The position numbers and the translations under genes are program-made. This document shows, piece by piece, positions 1-5,540 of a stretch of 11,417 nucleotides of DNA. This stretch comes from Suilimivivens sp964507235. Lineage in GTDB: Bacteria; Bacillota; Clostridia; Lachnospirales; Lachnospiraceae. Within the stretch, counting starts at the first letter, position 1; each line of letters opens with the position of its first letter. Location: NCBI GenBank assembly GCA_964507235.1, contig CAZDPE010000077.1, positions 1-11,417 on the forward strand, given 5' to 3'. A model generated the notes under the pieces. The model was not told the origin of the DNA. It made no database searches and was given only the letters and a program-made list of their open reading frames with translations.

Positions 1-1
1 C

Positions 2-169
2 AGTACGAAATATCTCGAAGGGAAATTGAAATTAACAGTAAACAGAGAGAAAAGCTTGACCACTACAATAAGTGAAAGCAAAAAAATAAAGACTACCACA
101 GAAATATCTTACACGCAGGGTGGCGAAGCAAGCATTGCAAAAGTGGAATTTTTTTCAGTAAGCCTTTAG
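2..169 (+). CDS. Partial C-terminal tail, possibly of a TnpB-like transposon protein
   Basis: An open frame enters from the left edge and runs 55 codons to a TAG at 167-169. It has no plausible start in the window, so if real it is the 3' end of a gene lying upstream. The peptide is rich in Ser, Thr and Lys and ends in GEASIAKVEFFSVSL. I do not recognise a domain. The stop codon sits inside the first of three consecutive hairpins (161-228), which is the arrangement seen where tnpB genes of IS200/IS605-type elements run into their right end and guide-RNA region. That context is the only reason for the TnpB suggestion. A competing frame stops at 73-75. It could equally be non-coding sequence. 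Confidence 0.35.
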   Translation, partial: STKYLEGKLKLTVNREKSLTTTISESKKIKTTTEISYTQGGEASIAKVEFFSVSL

Positions 170-240
170 GCTTTACCAGTAATAGCCCCTTATAGGGCGT
201 GAGCAAACCACCGGCTAAGCCGGTGGTTCTGATTCATGAC
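161..240 (+). mobile_element. Candidate right end / guide-RNA region of an IS200/IS605-type element
   Basis: Three stem-loops follow each other closely: AGCC/GGCT at 161-172, GCCC/GGGC at 185-198, and a perfect 10-bp stem AACCACCGGC/GCCGGTGGTT at 206-215 and 219-228 with a 3-nt TAA loop. The last stem has no T-run after it, so it is not an intrinsic terminator. In IS200/IS605 elements a subterminal hairpin lies about 10 nt inside the cleavage site, and the tnpB 3' end overlaps a structured guide RNA. The sequence fits that pattern, with the element end expected near 235-241. The element identity is inferred from structure and from resemblance to sequences I associate with Clostridial TnpB elements. 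The rest of the element would be outside the window. Confidence 0.4.
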
Positions 241-280
241 AATAGAAAGTTCGCAAAGCGTGCTTTCTATTGTTTCTTTT
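239..280 (+). terminator. Intrinsic terminator with nested loop stem
   Basis: An 11-bp perfect stem ACAATAGAAAG (239-249) / CTTTCTATTGT (263-273) encloses a loop that carries its own small CGC-AAA-GCG stem at 252-260, and is followed by the T-rich run TTTCTTTT (273-280). It separates whatever lies to the left from the promoter of the PTS genes, which begins three bases later. Confidence 0.75.
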
Positions 281-282
281 CG

Positions 283-312
283 TTGAAAACCAAAGGGCAG
301 GCACTCTATAAT
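283..312 (+). promoter_or_regulatory. Sigma-A promoter of the PTS EIIA-fruK genes
   Basis: TTGAAA (283-288), an 18-nt spacer and TATAAT (307-312) form a near-consensus promoter. The expected start is near 319, giving a leader of about 50 nt before the EIIA start. The leader has a weak 6-bp dyad, TAGAAT (312-317) / ATTCTA (325-330). There is no sign of a catabolite or antiterminator site that I can assert. Confidence 0.7.
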
Positions 313-367
313 AGAATCAAAAGAATTCTAAGGATAAGTAAAGGAACATAAAACAGGAGGTATGGCA

Positions 368-814
368 ATGTTTTTTAAACCTAAGAAGAAAGAATTATTA
401 TATGAAGAAAATGTACGTGTCAATTGTAAGGCCCAGTCTAAGGAGCAGGTAATCCGCACAGTGGGACAGATGCTTGTGGATTCCGGTTATGTGGATCAGC
501 CTTATGTGGAAGCCATGCTGGAAAGGGAAAAATCATTTTCCACCTTTATGGGCAACGGCCTTGCACTTCCTCATAGCGTGGAAGCTGCAAAAAAGGATAT
601 AGAGGCTTCCGGCATTGCGGTAATGACTTTTCCCGAAGGAATTGACTGGGGCGGAGAAACGGTGAAGGTCGTAATCGGAATTGTGGGAGTAGGCGAGGAG
701 CATCTTCAGATTTTATCTGTAGTGGCGGATAAAATGTTGGATGAAGAAGCGGCAGACAGGATTGCAAACGGAGATGTTAAGACAGTTTACCGGATTTTAT
801 CAGGGAGGAATTAA
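368..814 (+). CDS. PTS sugar transporter EIIA, mannitol/fructose type
   Basis: A 148-residue EIIA of the mannitol/fructose (PTS EIIA type 2) family. These cytoplasmic domains take phosphate from HPr on a histidine and pass it to the EIIB domain of the sugar permease. The active-site motif GNGLALPHS is present, with the phosphorylated His at residue 69, and residues such as YVEAMLERE and HLQILSVVADKM match the MtlF-like fold. An ATG at 362 is one base after the AGGAGG (355-360), so the ATG at 368, seven bases away, is the more likely start and is used here. The stop is followed after one base by the fruK-like start, so the two are co-transcribed. No EIIB or EIIC gene lies in the window, and the expected partners HPr and Enzyme I are present downstream only as stumps, so it must work with proteins encoded elsewhere. 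Fructose or mannitol as the substrate is an inference. Confidence 0.88.
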   Translation: MFFKPKKKELLYEENVRVNCKAQSKEQVIRTVGQMLVDSGYVDQPYVEAMLEREKSFSTFMGNGLALPHSVEAAKKDIEASGIAVMTFPEGIDWGGETVKVVIGIVGVGEEHLQILSVVADKMLDEEAADRIANGDVKTVYRILSGRN

Positions 815-815
815 T

Positions 816-1751
816 ATGATAGTAACCGTAACAATGAATCCGGCTATCGATAAGACTGTGGAAATCGACAGGCTTCTTTCCGGAGGTCTTAACAGAATAA
901 AAAGGGTGGAATATGATGCCGGAGGCAAAGGGATTAATGTATCAAAAACTATCAGAGAATTGGGCGGCGTGAGTATTGCCACAGGCTTTCTTGGGGGCAA
1001 TGCGGGAAAAACCATAGAAGCCGTTCTTACGGAGAAGGAAATCCAACATGACTTTATCTGGGTAGAGGGAGAAACCAGAACCAATACCAAGATTTTGGAG
1101 GAAAGCGGAGCGGTTACCGAGCTGAATGAGCCAGGACCGCAAATCAGTGAAAATCAGATGGAACAGCTGATTGAAAAGCTTACAGGTTATGCAGAAGAAG
1201 GAACCTTGTTTATTTTGTCAGGAAGCATTCCAAGCGGCGTGGATAAACATATTTATGCAAGGATTATCCGCCTGGTACATGAAAAAGGTGCAGAAGTACT
1301 GCTGGATGCGGATGGCGGGCTTTTCCGGAATGCCCTTTCGGAAAAACCGGATATTATTAAGCCAAATCGTGTGGAGCTGGAAGAATATGCGGGATATGAT
1401 TACAGAACTTCCAAAGAGGAGCTTTTGGAGCTGGCAAGAGGATTCAGGGCAGAGGGAATTAAGACGGTGGCTGTTTCCATGGGGAAAAGCGGAGCAATGT
1501 TTGTTCACGGCGGTTATGAGGCAATATGCCCGGCCCTTTCCGTAAAGACCCATTCTACAGTAGGCGCAGGAGATGCTATGGTGGCCGCTTTGGCATATGC
1601 ATGGAATGAAAAGCTTCCGGAGGATGAAACCATCCGTCTTTGTATGGCAACGTCGGCAGGAGCGGTTACAACAATAGGAACGAAACCGCCTGAAAGAAAA
1701 CTGGTAGATGAATTGATGAAGCAGGTAATAATAGAAAAAATTGGAGAGTGA
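816..1751 (+). CDS. fruK: 1-phosphofructokinase, PfkB family
   Basis: A 311-residue cytoplasmic sugar-phosphate kinase of the PfkB/ribokinase family. It most likely phosphorylates fructose 1-phosphate to fructose 1,6-bisphosphate. The N-terminus MIVTVTMNPAIDKTVEI is typical of 1-phosphofructokinase and tagatose-6-phosphate kinase. The first PfkB signature (GGKGINVSK, residues 36-44) and the second (TVGAGDAMVA, from residue 248) are intact, with the catalytic base Asp253 and the GAGD anion hole at 250-253. The length is normal for the family. An in-frame ATG exists at 741 but lies inside the EIIA gene. The ATG at 816 has GGAGG at 804-808 with good spacing, so it was chosen. The coupling to an EIIA of the mannitol/fructose type supports FruK over tagatose-6-phosphate kinase (LacC), which remains the alternative. 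Confidence 0.88.
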   Translation: MIVTVTMNPAIDKTVEIDRLLSGGLNRIKRVEYDAGGKGINVSKTIRELGGVSIATGFLGGNAGKTIEAVLTEKEIQHDFIWVEGETRTNTKILEESGAVTELNEPGPQISENQMEQLIEKLTGYAEEGTLFILSGSIPSGVDKHIYARIIRLVHEKGAEVLLDADGGLFRNALSEKPDIIKPNRVELEEYAGYDYRTSKEELLELARGFRAEGIKTVAVSMGKSGAMFVHGGYEAICPALSVKTHSTVGAGDAMVAALAYAWNEKLPEDETIRLCMATSAGAVTTIGTKPPERKLVDELMKQVIIEKIGE

Positions 1752-1755
1752 AATT

Positions 1756-1836
1756 ATGAAGACAAAAGCAGTCAGAATGTATGGAACAAGAGATTTGCGT
1801 CTGGAGGAATTTGAACATTTCGGAGTGGAAATTTAA
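1756..1836 (+). pseudogene. N-terminal stump of a zinc-type dehydrogenase (sorbose-1-phosphate reductase/sorbitol dehydrogenase-like)
   Basis: Starting at an ATG with GGAG nine bases upstream, the frame reads MKTKAVRMYGTRDLRLEEFE and then HFGVEI before a stop at 1834-1836. The first 20 residues look like the start of a medium-chain zinc-dependent alcohol dehydrogenase of the kind found beside sugar-alcohol PTS genes. The remaining roughly 300 residues, including the catalytic zinc ligands and the nucleotide-binding fold, are absent. The join to foreign sequence is near 1812-1815. It follows fruK by four bases, so it was once the third gene of the operon. The family assignment rests on a short stretch and is from memory of the family. 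Confidence 0.6.
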
Positions 1837-1895
1837 CAGAAGCGGAGGATGTTCAGACTCTGGTTCAGTTAATTGAGAGCGGACTTGGAGAATAA
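1815..1895 (+). pseudogene. C-terminal stump of an HPr-like phosphocarrier
   Basis: In another frame from the dehydrogenase stump, an open stretch without a start codon ends in TEAEDVQTLVQLIESGLGE followed by TAA at 1893-1895. The final helix and the terminal GLGE resemble the end of Gram-positive HPr, whose last residues in Bacillus are also GLGE. The upstream part, which would hold the His15 and Ser46 phosphorylation sites, is missing. It is immediately followed by an Enzyme I-like N-terminus, which is the usual ptsH-ptsI order and the strongest support for the call. The first few codons (TFRSG) may belong to the junction. An unrelated protein tail cannot be excluded. Confidence 0.5.
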
Positions 1896-1931
1896 ATCTG
1901 CACCTGCAGGCTGATAAGCCTGCAGGCAGAT
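1896..1931 (+). repeat. Stem-loop between the HPr and Enzyme I stumps
   Basis: A perfect 10-bp stem CCTGCAGGCT (1903-1912) / AGCCTGCAGG (1917-1926) with a GATA loop is extended by ATCTG (1896-1900) / CAGAT (1927-1931) across a 2-nt bulge. There is no T-run, so it is unlikely to be a terminator. Its place between the ptsH- and ptsI-like pieces suggests an intercistronic processing or stability hairpin from the ancestral operon. Confidence 0.6.
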
Positions 1932-1950
1932 GGAAAGGCGGATTTTGAGT

Positions 1951-2151
1951 ATGAAGGAAATATATGTTGCAAAAACCGTCTCCCGGGGAATTGCGGCGGC
2001 AAAGGTCTTGAATAACACATGGAAGTGTGCTATACTTCTAAAAATTGAATATGAAGCAGTCAGGTGTCAGAACAATGATGTAGGATTATCATTGGTTCTG
2101 GTGAAAAGGGAAACAGGTGGAAATCCTGTACGAACTCGTCACCGTAATTAG
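1951..2151 (+). pseudogene. N-terminal stump of PTS Enzyme I
   Basis: From the ATG at 1951 (purine-rich AAAGGCGG nine bases upstream) the frame reads MKEIYVAKTVSRGIAAAKV, which resembles the start of phosphoenolpyruvate-protein phosphotransferase, where a GIAxxK-type motif opens the first domain. After codon 19 (about 2007) the similarity stops: the next base begins the promoter of the cobalamin riboswitch, and the frame continues to 2151 only by chance across the aptamer. More than 500 residues, including the phosphorylated His and the PEP-binding barrel, are missing. An in-frame ATG at 1930 lies in the preceding hairpin and is less likely to be the start. The identification is from a short motif plus context. 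Confidence 0.55.
2008..2036 (+). promoter_or_regulatory. Sigma-A promoter of the riboswitch-controlled operon
   Basis: TTGAAT (2008-2013), an exact 17-nt spacer and TATACT (2031-2036) lie just upstream of the aptamer, placing the start near 2043. The spacer holds a weak dyad (ACAC at 2015-2018, GTGT further on). The -35 box begins at the base where Enzyme I similarity ends, so the deletion that removed ptsI stopped just short of destroying this promoter. Confidence 0.75.
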
Positions 2152-2282
2152 GGAGCAGGAGCCGATATATCACTGGGAAACTGGGAAGATGGCCGATGTG
2201 TTGAGCTTTAAGCCGGGAGACCTGCCTGACTGTTGTACGGAAACGATTGTTTCAGGCCACGAGTAACTGGTTGTACGGAAAA
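2045..2282 (+). ncRNA. Cobalamin (adenosylcobalamin-family) riboswitch
   Basis: The leader contains the ordered conserved blocks of the B12 aptamer. A peripheral stem pairs CAGAAC/GTTCTG (2068-2073, 2095-2100) and AATGAT/ATCATT. The core GGGAAACAGGTGGAAATCC starts at 2108 and includes the ACAGG/CCTGT hairpin. CACCGTAA lies at 2140-2147, the B12-box region CACTGGGAAACTGGGAAG starts at 2171, and GGAGACCTGCC lies at 2216-2226. A downstream hairpin pairs GCCTGA with TCAGGC and fits the P13/L13 element that docks on L5. Two terminators follow, so control is probably by premature termination when a cobalamin binds. The exact outer stem was not resolved, so the ends are approximate. A 12-nt direct repeat, GTTGTACGGAAA, occurs at 2232-2243 and 2270-2281. 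Confidence 0.92.
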
Positions 2283-2284
2283 TT

Positions 2285-2322
2285 TGCAGAAGATGTGATA
2301 TGCTTCATTCTGCAGTTTTTTT
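2285..2322 (+). terminator. First attenuator terminator downstream of the riboswitch
   Basis: TGCAGAA (2285-2291) pairs with TTCTGCA (2308-2314) around a partly paired interior, and is followed after one base by seven T (2316-2322). Its closeness to the aptamer end makes it the likely ligand-controlled terminator. Confidence 0.8.
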
Positions 2323-2332
2323 GTTGTGTACG

Positions 2333-2365
2333 ACTCCTTTGCCTGTTTGGAAAAGGAGTTTTTTT
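2333..2365 (+). terminator. Second tandem terminator in the leader
   Basis: ACTCCTTT (2333-2340) pairs perfectly with AAAGGAGT (2352-2359) over an 11-nt loop, and the last T of the stem starts a run of seven T (2359-2365). It lies only 10 nt after the first terminator. Either both are bypassed in the on state or this is a fail-safe terminator. Confidence 0.8.
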
Positions 2366-2431
2366 CTGTTCTCATGAATGGGCAAAAAGGGCAGTTTGTT
2401 TCCTGTGTTCATATTGAATAAAAATACATAG

Positions 2432-2447
2432 GACGGCAAAAGCCGTC
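2432..2447 (+). promoter_or_regulatory. Small hairpin abutting the chelatase ribosome binding site
   Basis: GACGGC (2432-2437) and GCCGTC (2442-2447) form a perfect 6-bp stem with an AAAA loop, ending three bases before the AGGAGG (2451-2456) of the next gene. It leaves the ribosome binding site free and could stabilise the mRNA 5' region or present the site. A regulatory role is only a possibility. Between 2366 and 2431 I see nothing else that I can name. Confidence 0.45.
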
Positions 2448-2460
2448 AAAAGGAGGAAGT

Positions 2461-3339
2461 ATGAAAAGGAAATTAGTACCATTACTTGCCGCTGTGCTTA
2501 TGGCAGCTCTTTGTCTTGGCGGATGCAGCAGCAAAGGAGCAGACCAAAAGACTGCCATTCTGGTGGTAAGCTTTGGAACCAGTTACAATGAAAGCAGGGA
2601 TATCACCATCGGGGCCATTGAAAATGCCATAACAAAGGCATTTCCCGACTATGAAGTGCGCAGGGCATTTACCAGCCAGATTATCATTGATAAGCTTAAG
2701 GAGCGCGACGGCCTTGCTATTGACAATGTGGAAGAAGCCCTGGACAGGGCTGTTGCAGACGGCGTTACAACTCTTATTGTTCAGCCCACCCATTTAATGG
2801 ACGGATATGAGTATACGGATTTAAAGAATGCTTTGGCAGATTATGAAGATAAATTTGACAAAGTGGTTTTAGGCGAACCGCTGCTTTCCAGTGATGAGGA
2901 TTTTGATGCGGTAATTAAGGCAATTACAGAAAAAACAGCATCCTATGATGACGGTGAAACTGCAATCTGCTTTATGGGACATGGTACGGAAGCAGATTCT
3001 AATGCCGTATATGCCAAAATGCAGGAAAAGCTTGCTGCTTCAGGTTATGAAAATTATTTTATCGGCACTGTGGAAGCAGAGCCTTCTCTGGATGATGTGC
3101 TTACAGCAATTAACGGAAAAGGAACTTATACAAAGGTGGTGCTGGAGCCTTTAATGGTAGTAGCAGGCGATCATGCCAATAATGATATGGCAGGTGATGA
3201 AGAAGATTCCTGGAAAACTGTTATTCAGGGAGAGGGCTATGAGGTAGAATGCCTTCTGGAAGGTCTGGGACAGGTTGCTGCCATTCAGGATATTTATGTA
3301 GCGCATACACAGGCAGCAGTTGACAGTCTTACAAAATAA
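2461..3339 (+). CDS. cbiK: Exported lipoprotein CbiK-type cobalt/tetrapyrrole chelatase
   Basis: A 292-residue protein with a lipoprotein signal peptide (basic MKRK, hydrophobic segment 5-19, lipobox LGGC with Cys22) followed by a full CbiK class II chelatase domain. CbiK enzymes insert cobalt into sirohydrochlorin in anaerobic B12 synthesis. Family landmarks are visible: the N-terminal LVVSFGTSYNESR (35-46), PTHLMDGYEY with His111 and Glu117, MGHGTEADS with the metal-binding His174, VEAEPSLDD (204-212), and MVVAGDHANNDMAGD with the second key His238. The His174-His238 spacing of 64 is close to that of Salmonella CbiK (His145, His207). The mature enzyme would sit outside the membrane, unlike biosynthetic CbiK, and no cobalamin biosynthesis genes are nearby. 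An exported CbiK is known in Desulfovibrio, where it has been linked to heme or metal transport. As first gene of a B12-riboswitch operon with an importer, a role in handling extracellular corrinoid, tetrapyrrole or cobalt is likely; the reaction direction is unknown. Confidence 0.9.
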   Translation: MKRKLVPLLAAVLMAALCLGGCSSKGADQKTAILVVSFGTSYNESRDITIGAIENAITKAFPDYEVRRAFTSQIIIDKLKERDGLAIDNVEEALDRAVADGVTTLIVQPTHLMDGYEYTDLKNALADYEDKFDKVVLGEPLLSSDEDFDAVIKAITEKTASYDDGETAICFMGHGTEADSNAVYAKMQEKLAASGYENYFIGTVEAEPSLDDVLTAINGKGTYTKVVLEPLMVVAGDHANNDMAGDEEDSWKTVIQGEGYEVECLLEGLGQVAAIQDIYVAHTQAAVDSLTK

Positions 3340-3369
3340 GCCGTAAAATTTAAAGTTTGGAGCATAAAA

Positions 3370-4362
3370 GTGAAAAGAATAAGAAACCTTTGTATGGTTC
3401 TTTTTGCTGTGACGATAATGATTACCGGTGTGCCAGGCACACCGGTAATATGTCATGGGCAGGAAGAAACAAATCAATCAGATTTAATTGCAAGCGAGGA
3501 AGAAAGAGCAGCCTCTGTGTCCGTAGGGGAAGAGGGAATGGTTCCGGTTTATGCAGATGATATTAAGGATGGCGTCTATGATGTGGAAGTGGAATCCAGT
3601 TCTTCTATGTTCAGGATTGTAAAGGCCAGGCTGACAGTTGATAACGGCAATATGACAGCAGTGATTACCCTGGGCGGTAAAGGATACCTGAAGCTCTTTA
3701 TGGGAACAGGACAGCAGGCGGTTGAAGCAAAAGAGGCGGATTATGCAGCCTTTGCCGAGGATGAGGAAGGCGCATATACCTATACCATACAGGTAGAAGC
3801 CCTGAATAAAGAGCTGGAATGCACGGGCTTTAGTAAAAAAAAGGAAAAATGGTATGACCATCAGATCTTATTTGATGCATCCACACTGCCAGCAGAAGCT
3901 CTTTACGTACAGCTGTCACCTGTGGTTTTAGATAAGGCGGACGGAGCTTATACGATAGAGGTGAATCTTTCCGGCGGAACAGGAAAAGCATCGGTAAGTT
4001 CTCCCACTTCTGTAACAATAGCTGATAAACAGGGAACAGCCGTTATTGCGTGGAGCAGTCCCAATTACGATTACATGATAGTAAACAGGGTGAAATATCT
4101 TCCGGTAAACACGGAAGAAAATTCGGTGTTTGAAATTCCGATATGGGTACTGGATGAAGAAATAGAAGTGCTTGCCGATACCACTGCCATGAGTGTTCCA
4201 CATGAAATCGAATATACCCTTATCTTTCATTCGGATACGCTTAAACCGGAAAAAAATGGTGTGATAACTGCCGTGCTTATTTTCTGCGGAGCAGCGGTAT
4301 GTGCAGCAGCGATTTTTTTATTTTTCAGAATTTTCAGGAAACGAAGAGATGCAGGCAAATAA
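3370..4362 (+). CDS. Membrane-anchored two-domain surface protein, NEAT-like candidate ligand receptor
   Basis: A 330-residue protein of unproven function. It begins at GTG, with GGAG seven bases upstream, giving a signal peptide (about residues 1-30). An acidic linker follows, then two consecutive beta-rich modules: residues about 61-184 (opening YADDIKDGVYDVEVE) and about 190-288 (opening DKADGAYTIEVNL). The shared DG-x-Y-x-(V/I)-EV opening suggests a duplicated domain. The second module has SSPNYDYMIVNRVKYLP (229-245), with tyrosines reminiscent of heme-binding NEAT domains, and a conserved-looking ADTTAMSVPHEIEYTL (269-284). A C-terminal transmembrane helix (about 298-319) and a basic tail (RIFRKRRDAGK) anchor it with the domains outside. 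It lies between an exported chelatase and a binding lipoprotein, so it probably captures the same ligand at the cell surface. I have no direct evidence that it is a true NEAT domain. A perfect palindrome lies in its signal-peptide codons (3421-3449). Confidence 0.8.
   Translation: MKRIRNLCMVLFAVTIMITGVPGTPVICHGQEETNQSDLIASEEERAASVSVGEEGMVPVYADDIKDGVYDVEVESSSSMFRIVKARLTVDNGNMTAVITLGGKGYLKLFMGTGQQAVEAKEADYAAFAEDEEGAYTYTIQVEALNKELECTGFSKKKEKWYDHQILFDASTLPAEALYVQLSPVVLDKADGAYTIEVNLSGGTGKASVSSPTSVTIADKQGTAVIAWSSPNYDYMIVNRVKYLPVNTEENSVFEIPIWVLDEEIEVLADTTAMSVPHEIEYTLIFHSDTLKPEKNGVITAVLIFCGAAVCAAAIFLFFRIFRKRRDAGK
3421..3449. repeat. Perfect 14-bp inverted repeat within the signal-peptide codons
   Basis: ATTACCGGTGTGCC (3421-3434) and its exact reverse complement GGCACACCGGTAAT (3436-3449) flank a single A at 3435. 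It encodes ITGVPGTPVI. No T-run follows, so it is not a simple terminator. In mRNA it would make a very stable hairpin about 50 nt after the start codon. In DNA it is a symmetrical site that a dimeric protein could bind. Confidence 0.85.
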
Positions 4363-5527
4363 AAGCAGATACAGAATTTTAATCTGGTTTATAATGCTGG
4401 CAGGCGCAGTGCTGTTTTCCGGGTGCGGAAGCCGGCGGCAAGACCAGATGAACAATAAAAATATCAGTCCTTCATTAACTTATGAAAGCAGCATGGAGCT
4501 GATTTATGCGGAAGATTTCGCCGTGGATTATTATGAGGATGACTATAAGCTGATTACAGTTGTTGACGGCAGCAGATATCTTGTGGTGCCGGAAAATGAG
4601 GAAGTTCCAAAGGAGCTTGCAGAAGGTATTGTGGTTTTACAACAGCCTCTTAACAATATTTATCTTGTTGCTTCCGCTGTTATGGATATGTTCAGGGAAC
4701 TGGATGCCCTTGACAGTATACGCTTTTCAGGGCAGAAAGCGGAGGGCTGGTATATTGAAGAAGCAAGGAAAGCCATGGAGGAAGGCAGAATATTATATGC
4801 AGGAAAGTATAATATGCCTGATTATGAACTGATTCTGTCACAGGGCTGTTCTCTTGCCATAGAAAATACCATGATTTCTCATTCTCCTGAGGTGGAAGAA
4901 AAGCTGAAGGAGTTCGGAGTTCCTGTAATGACAGATTACTCCAGTTATGAAAAGCATCCTCTTGGAAGAGTGGAATGGGTAAAGCTGTATGGCGTATTGC
5001 TGAATAAAGAAGAAGCGGCACAGGAAGCCTTTCAGGCGCAGACAGATATTCTGGAACGCATCACCGGGGAAGCAGAAAAGGAAGGCTCCGGCACCGGCAG
5101 CACGGTAGCATTTTTTTATATTACCACAAATGGAACCGTAAATGTGAGAAAATCTTCCGACTATATACCTAAAATGATTGCTCTGGCAGGCGGCAGCTAT
5201 ATTTTTGACAGCCTGGGAGAGGAAACGGACAGCAAGTCCTCCATGAATATGCAGATGGAGGAATTTTATAAAGAAGCAAGGAATGCAGATTATCTGATTT
5301 ATAACAGCACCATTGACGGAGAAATGGATACGGTGGAAGAACTGCTGCAAAAAAACAGCATGCTGAAGGATTTTAAGGCTGTGAAGGAAGGCAGGGTTTA
5401 TTGTACAACCAGTGATTTTTATCAGCAGTCCATGTCAATCGGCGTGTTTATTGAGGATATCCATAAGATGCTGTGGACGGAAAAAAGCGGACAGACAAAA
5501 ATGCAGTATCTTTACCGGCTTGAGTAA
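4349..5527 (+). CDS. ABC importer substrate-binding lipoprotein, BtuF/FhuD-type
   Basis: A 392-residue extracytoplasmic solute-binding protein of the periplasmic-binding class III type used by importers of B12, heme and iron-siderophores. The start at 4349 overlaps the previous gene by 14 bases with AGGA nine bases upstream; an ATG further up (4301) lies deep in the previous gene. The signal peptide is lipoprotein type, with a hydrophobic run and Cys26 in LFSGC. The mature part shows the bilobal pattern: a first lobe with VVLQQPLNNIYLVASAVMDM (about 92-111), the central DYELILSQGCSLAIENTMI region, a long connecting helix rich in Glu/Ala, and a second lobe with STVAFFYITTNGTVNVRKSSDYIPKMIALAGG, then a C-terminal EGRVYCTTSDFYQQSM segment. 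It would deliver ligand to the permease encoded 13 bases downstream. The ligand cannot be read from sequence; the riboswitch argues for a corrinoid or cobalt complex. Confidence 0.87.
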   Translation: MQANKSRYRILIWFIMLAGAVLFSGCGSRRQDQMNNKNISPSLTYESSMELIYAEDFAVDYYEDDYKLITVVDGSRYLVVPENEEVPKELAEGIVVLQQPLNNIYLVASAVMDMFRELDALDSIRFSGQKAEGWYIEEARKAMEEGRILYAGKYNMPDYELILSQGCSLAIENTMISHSPEVEEKLKEFGVPVMTDYSSYEKHPLGRVEWVKLYGVLLNKEEAAQEAFQAQTDILERITGEAEKEGSGTGSTVAFFYITTNGTVNVRKSSDYIPKMIALAGGSYIFDSLGEETDSKSSMNMQMEEFYKEARNADYLIYNSTIDGEMDTVEELLQKNSMLKDFKAVKEGRVYCTTSDFYQQSMSIGVFIEDIHKMLWTEKSGQTKMQYLYRLE

Positions 5528-5540
5528 GGGAGGAAGCAAA

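Noticed and set aside
206..228. The 10-bp CCGGC hairpin as an intrinsic terminator.
   Set aside because: No T-run follows; the bases after it are TCTGATTCATG. The true terminator is the next hairpin, 239-280.
1171..1553. Long alternative-frame ORFs on both strands inside fruK.
   Set aside because: They lie entirely within a well-supported kinase gene, lack ribosome binding sites and have composition typical of shadow frames.
2008..2151. The extension of the Enzyme I-like frame beyond codon 19 as a genuine small protein.
   Set aside because: It runs through the promoter and the conserved core of the cobalamin aptamer, so the open frame is incidental.
2396..2424. Possible second promoter (TTGTTT, 17 nt, TAAAAA) between the tandem terminators and cbiK.
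   Set aside because: Both boxes match poorly, and the -10 lacks the essential A2/T6 pattern, so it is not supported as a feature.
4838..5350. A 170-codon reverse-strand ORF inside the binding-protein gene.
   Set aside because: It is antisense to a confident coding sequence, has no start signal, and its Cys/Phe/His-rich composition is that of a shadow frame.
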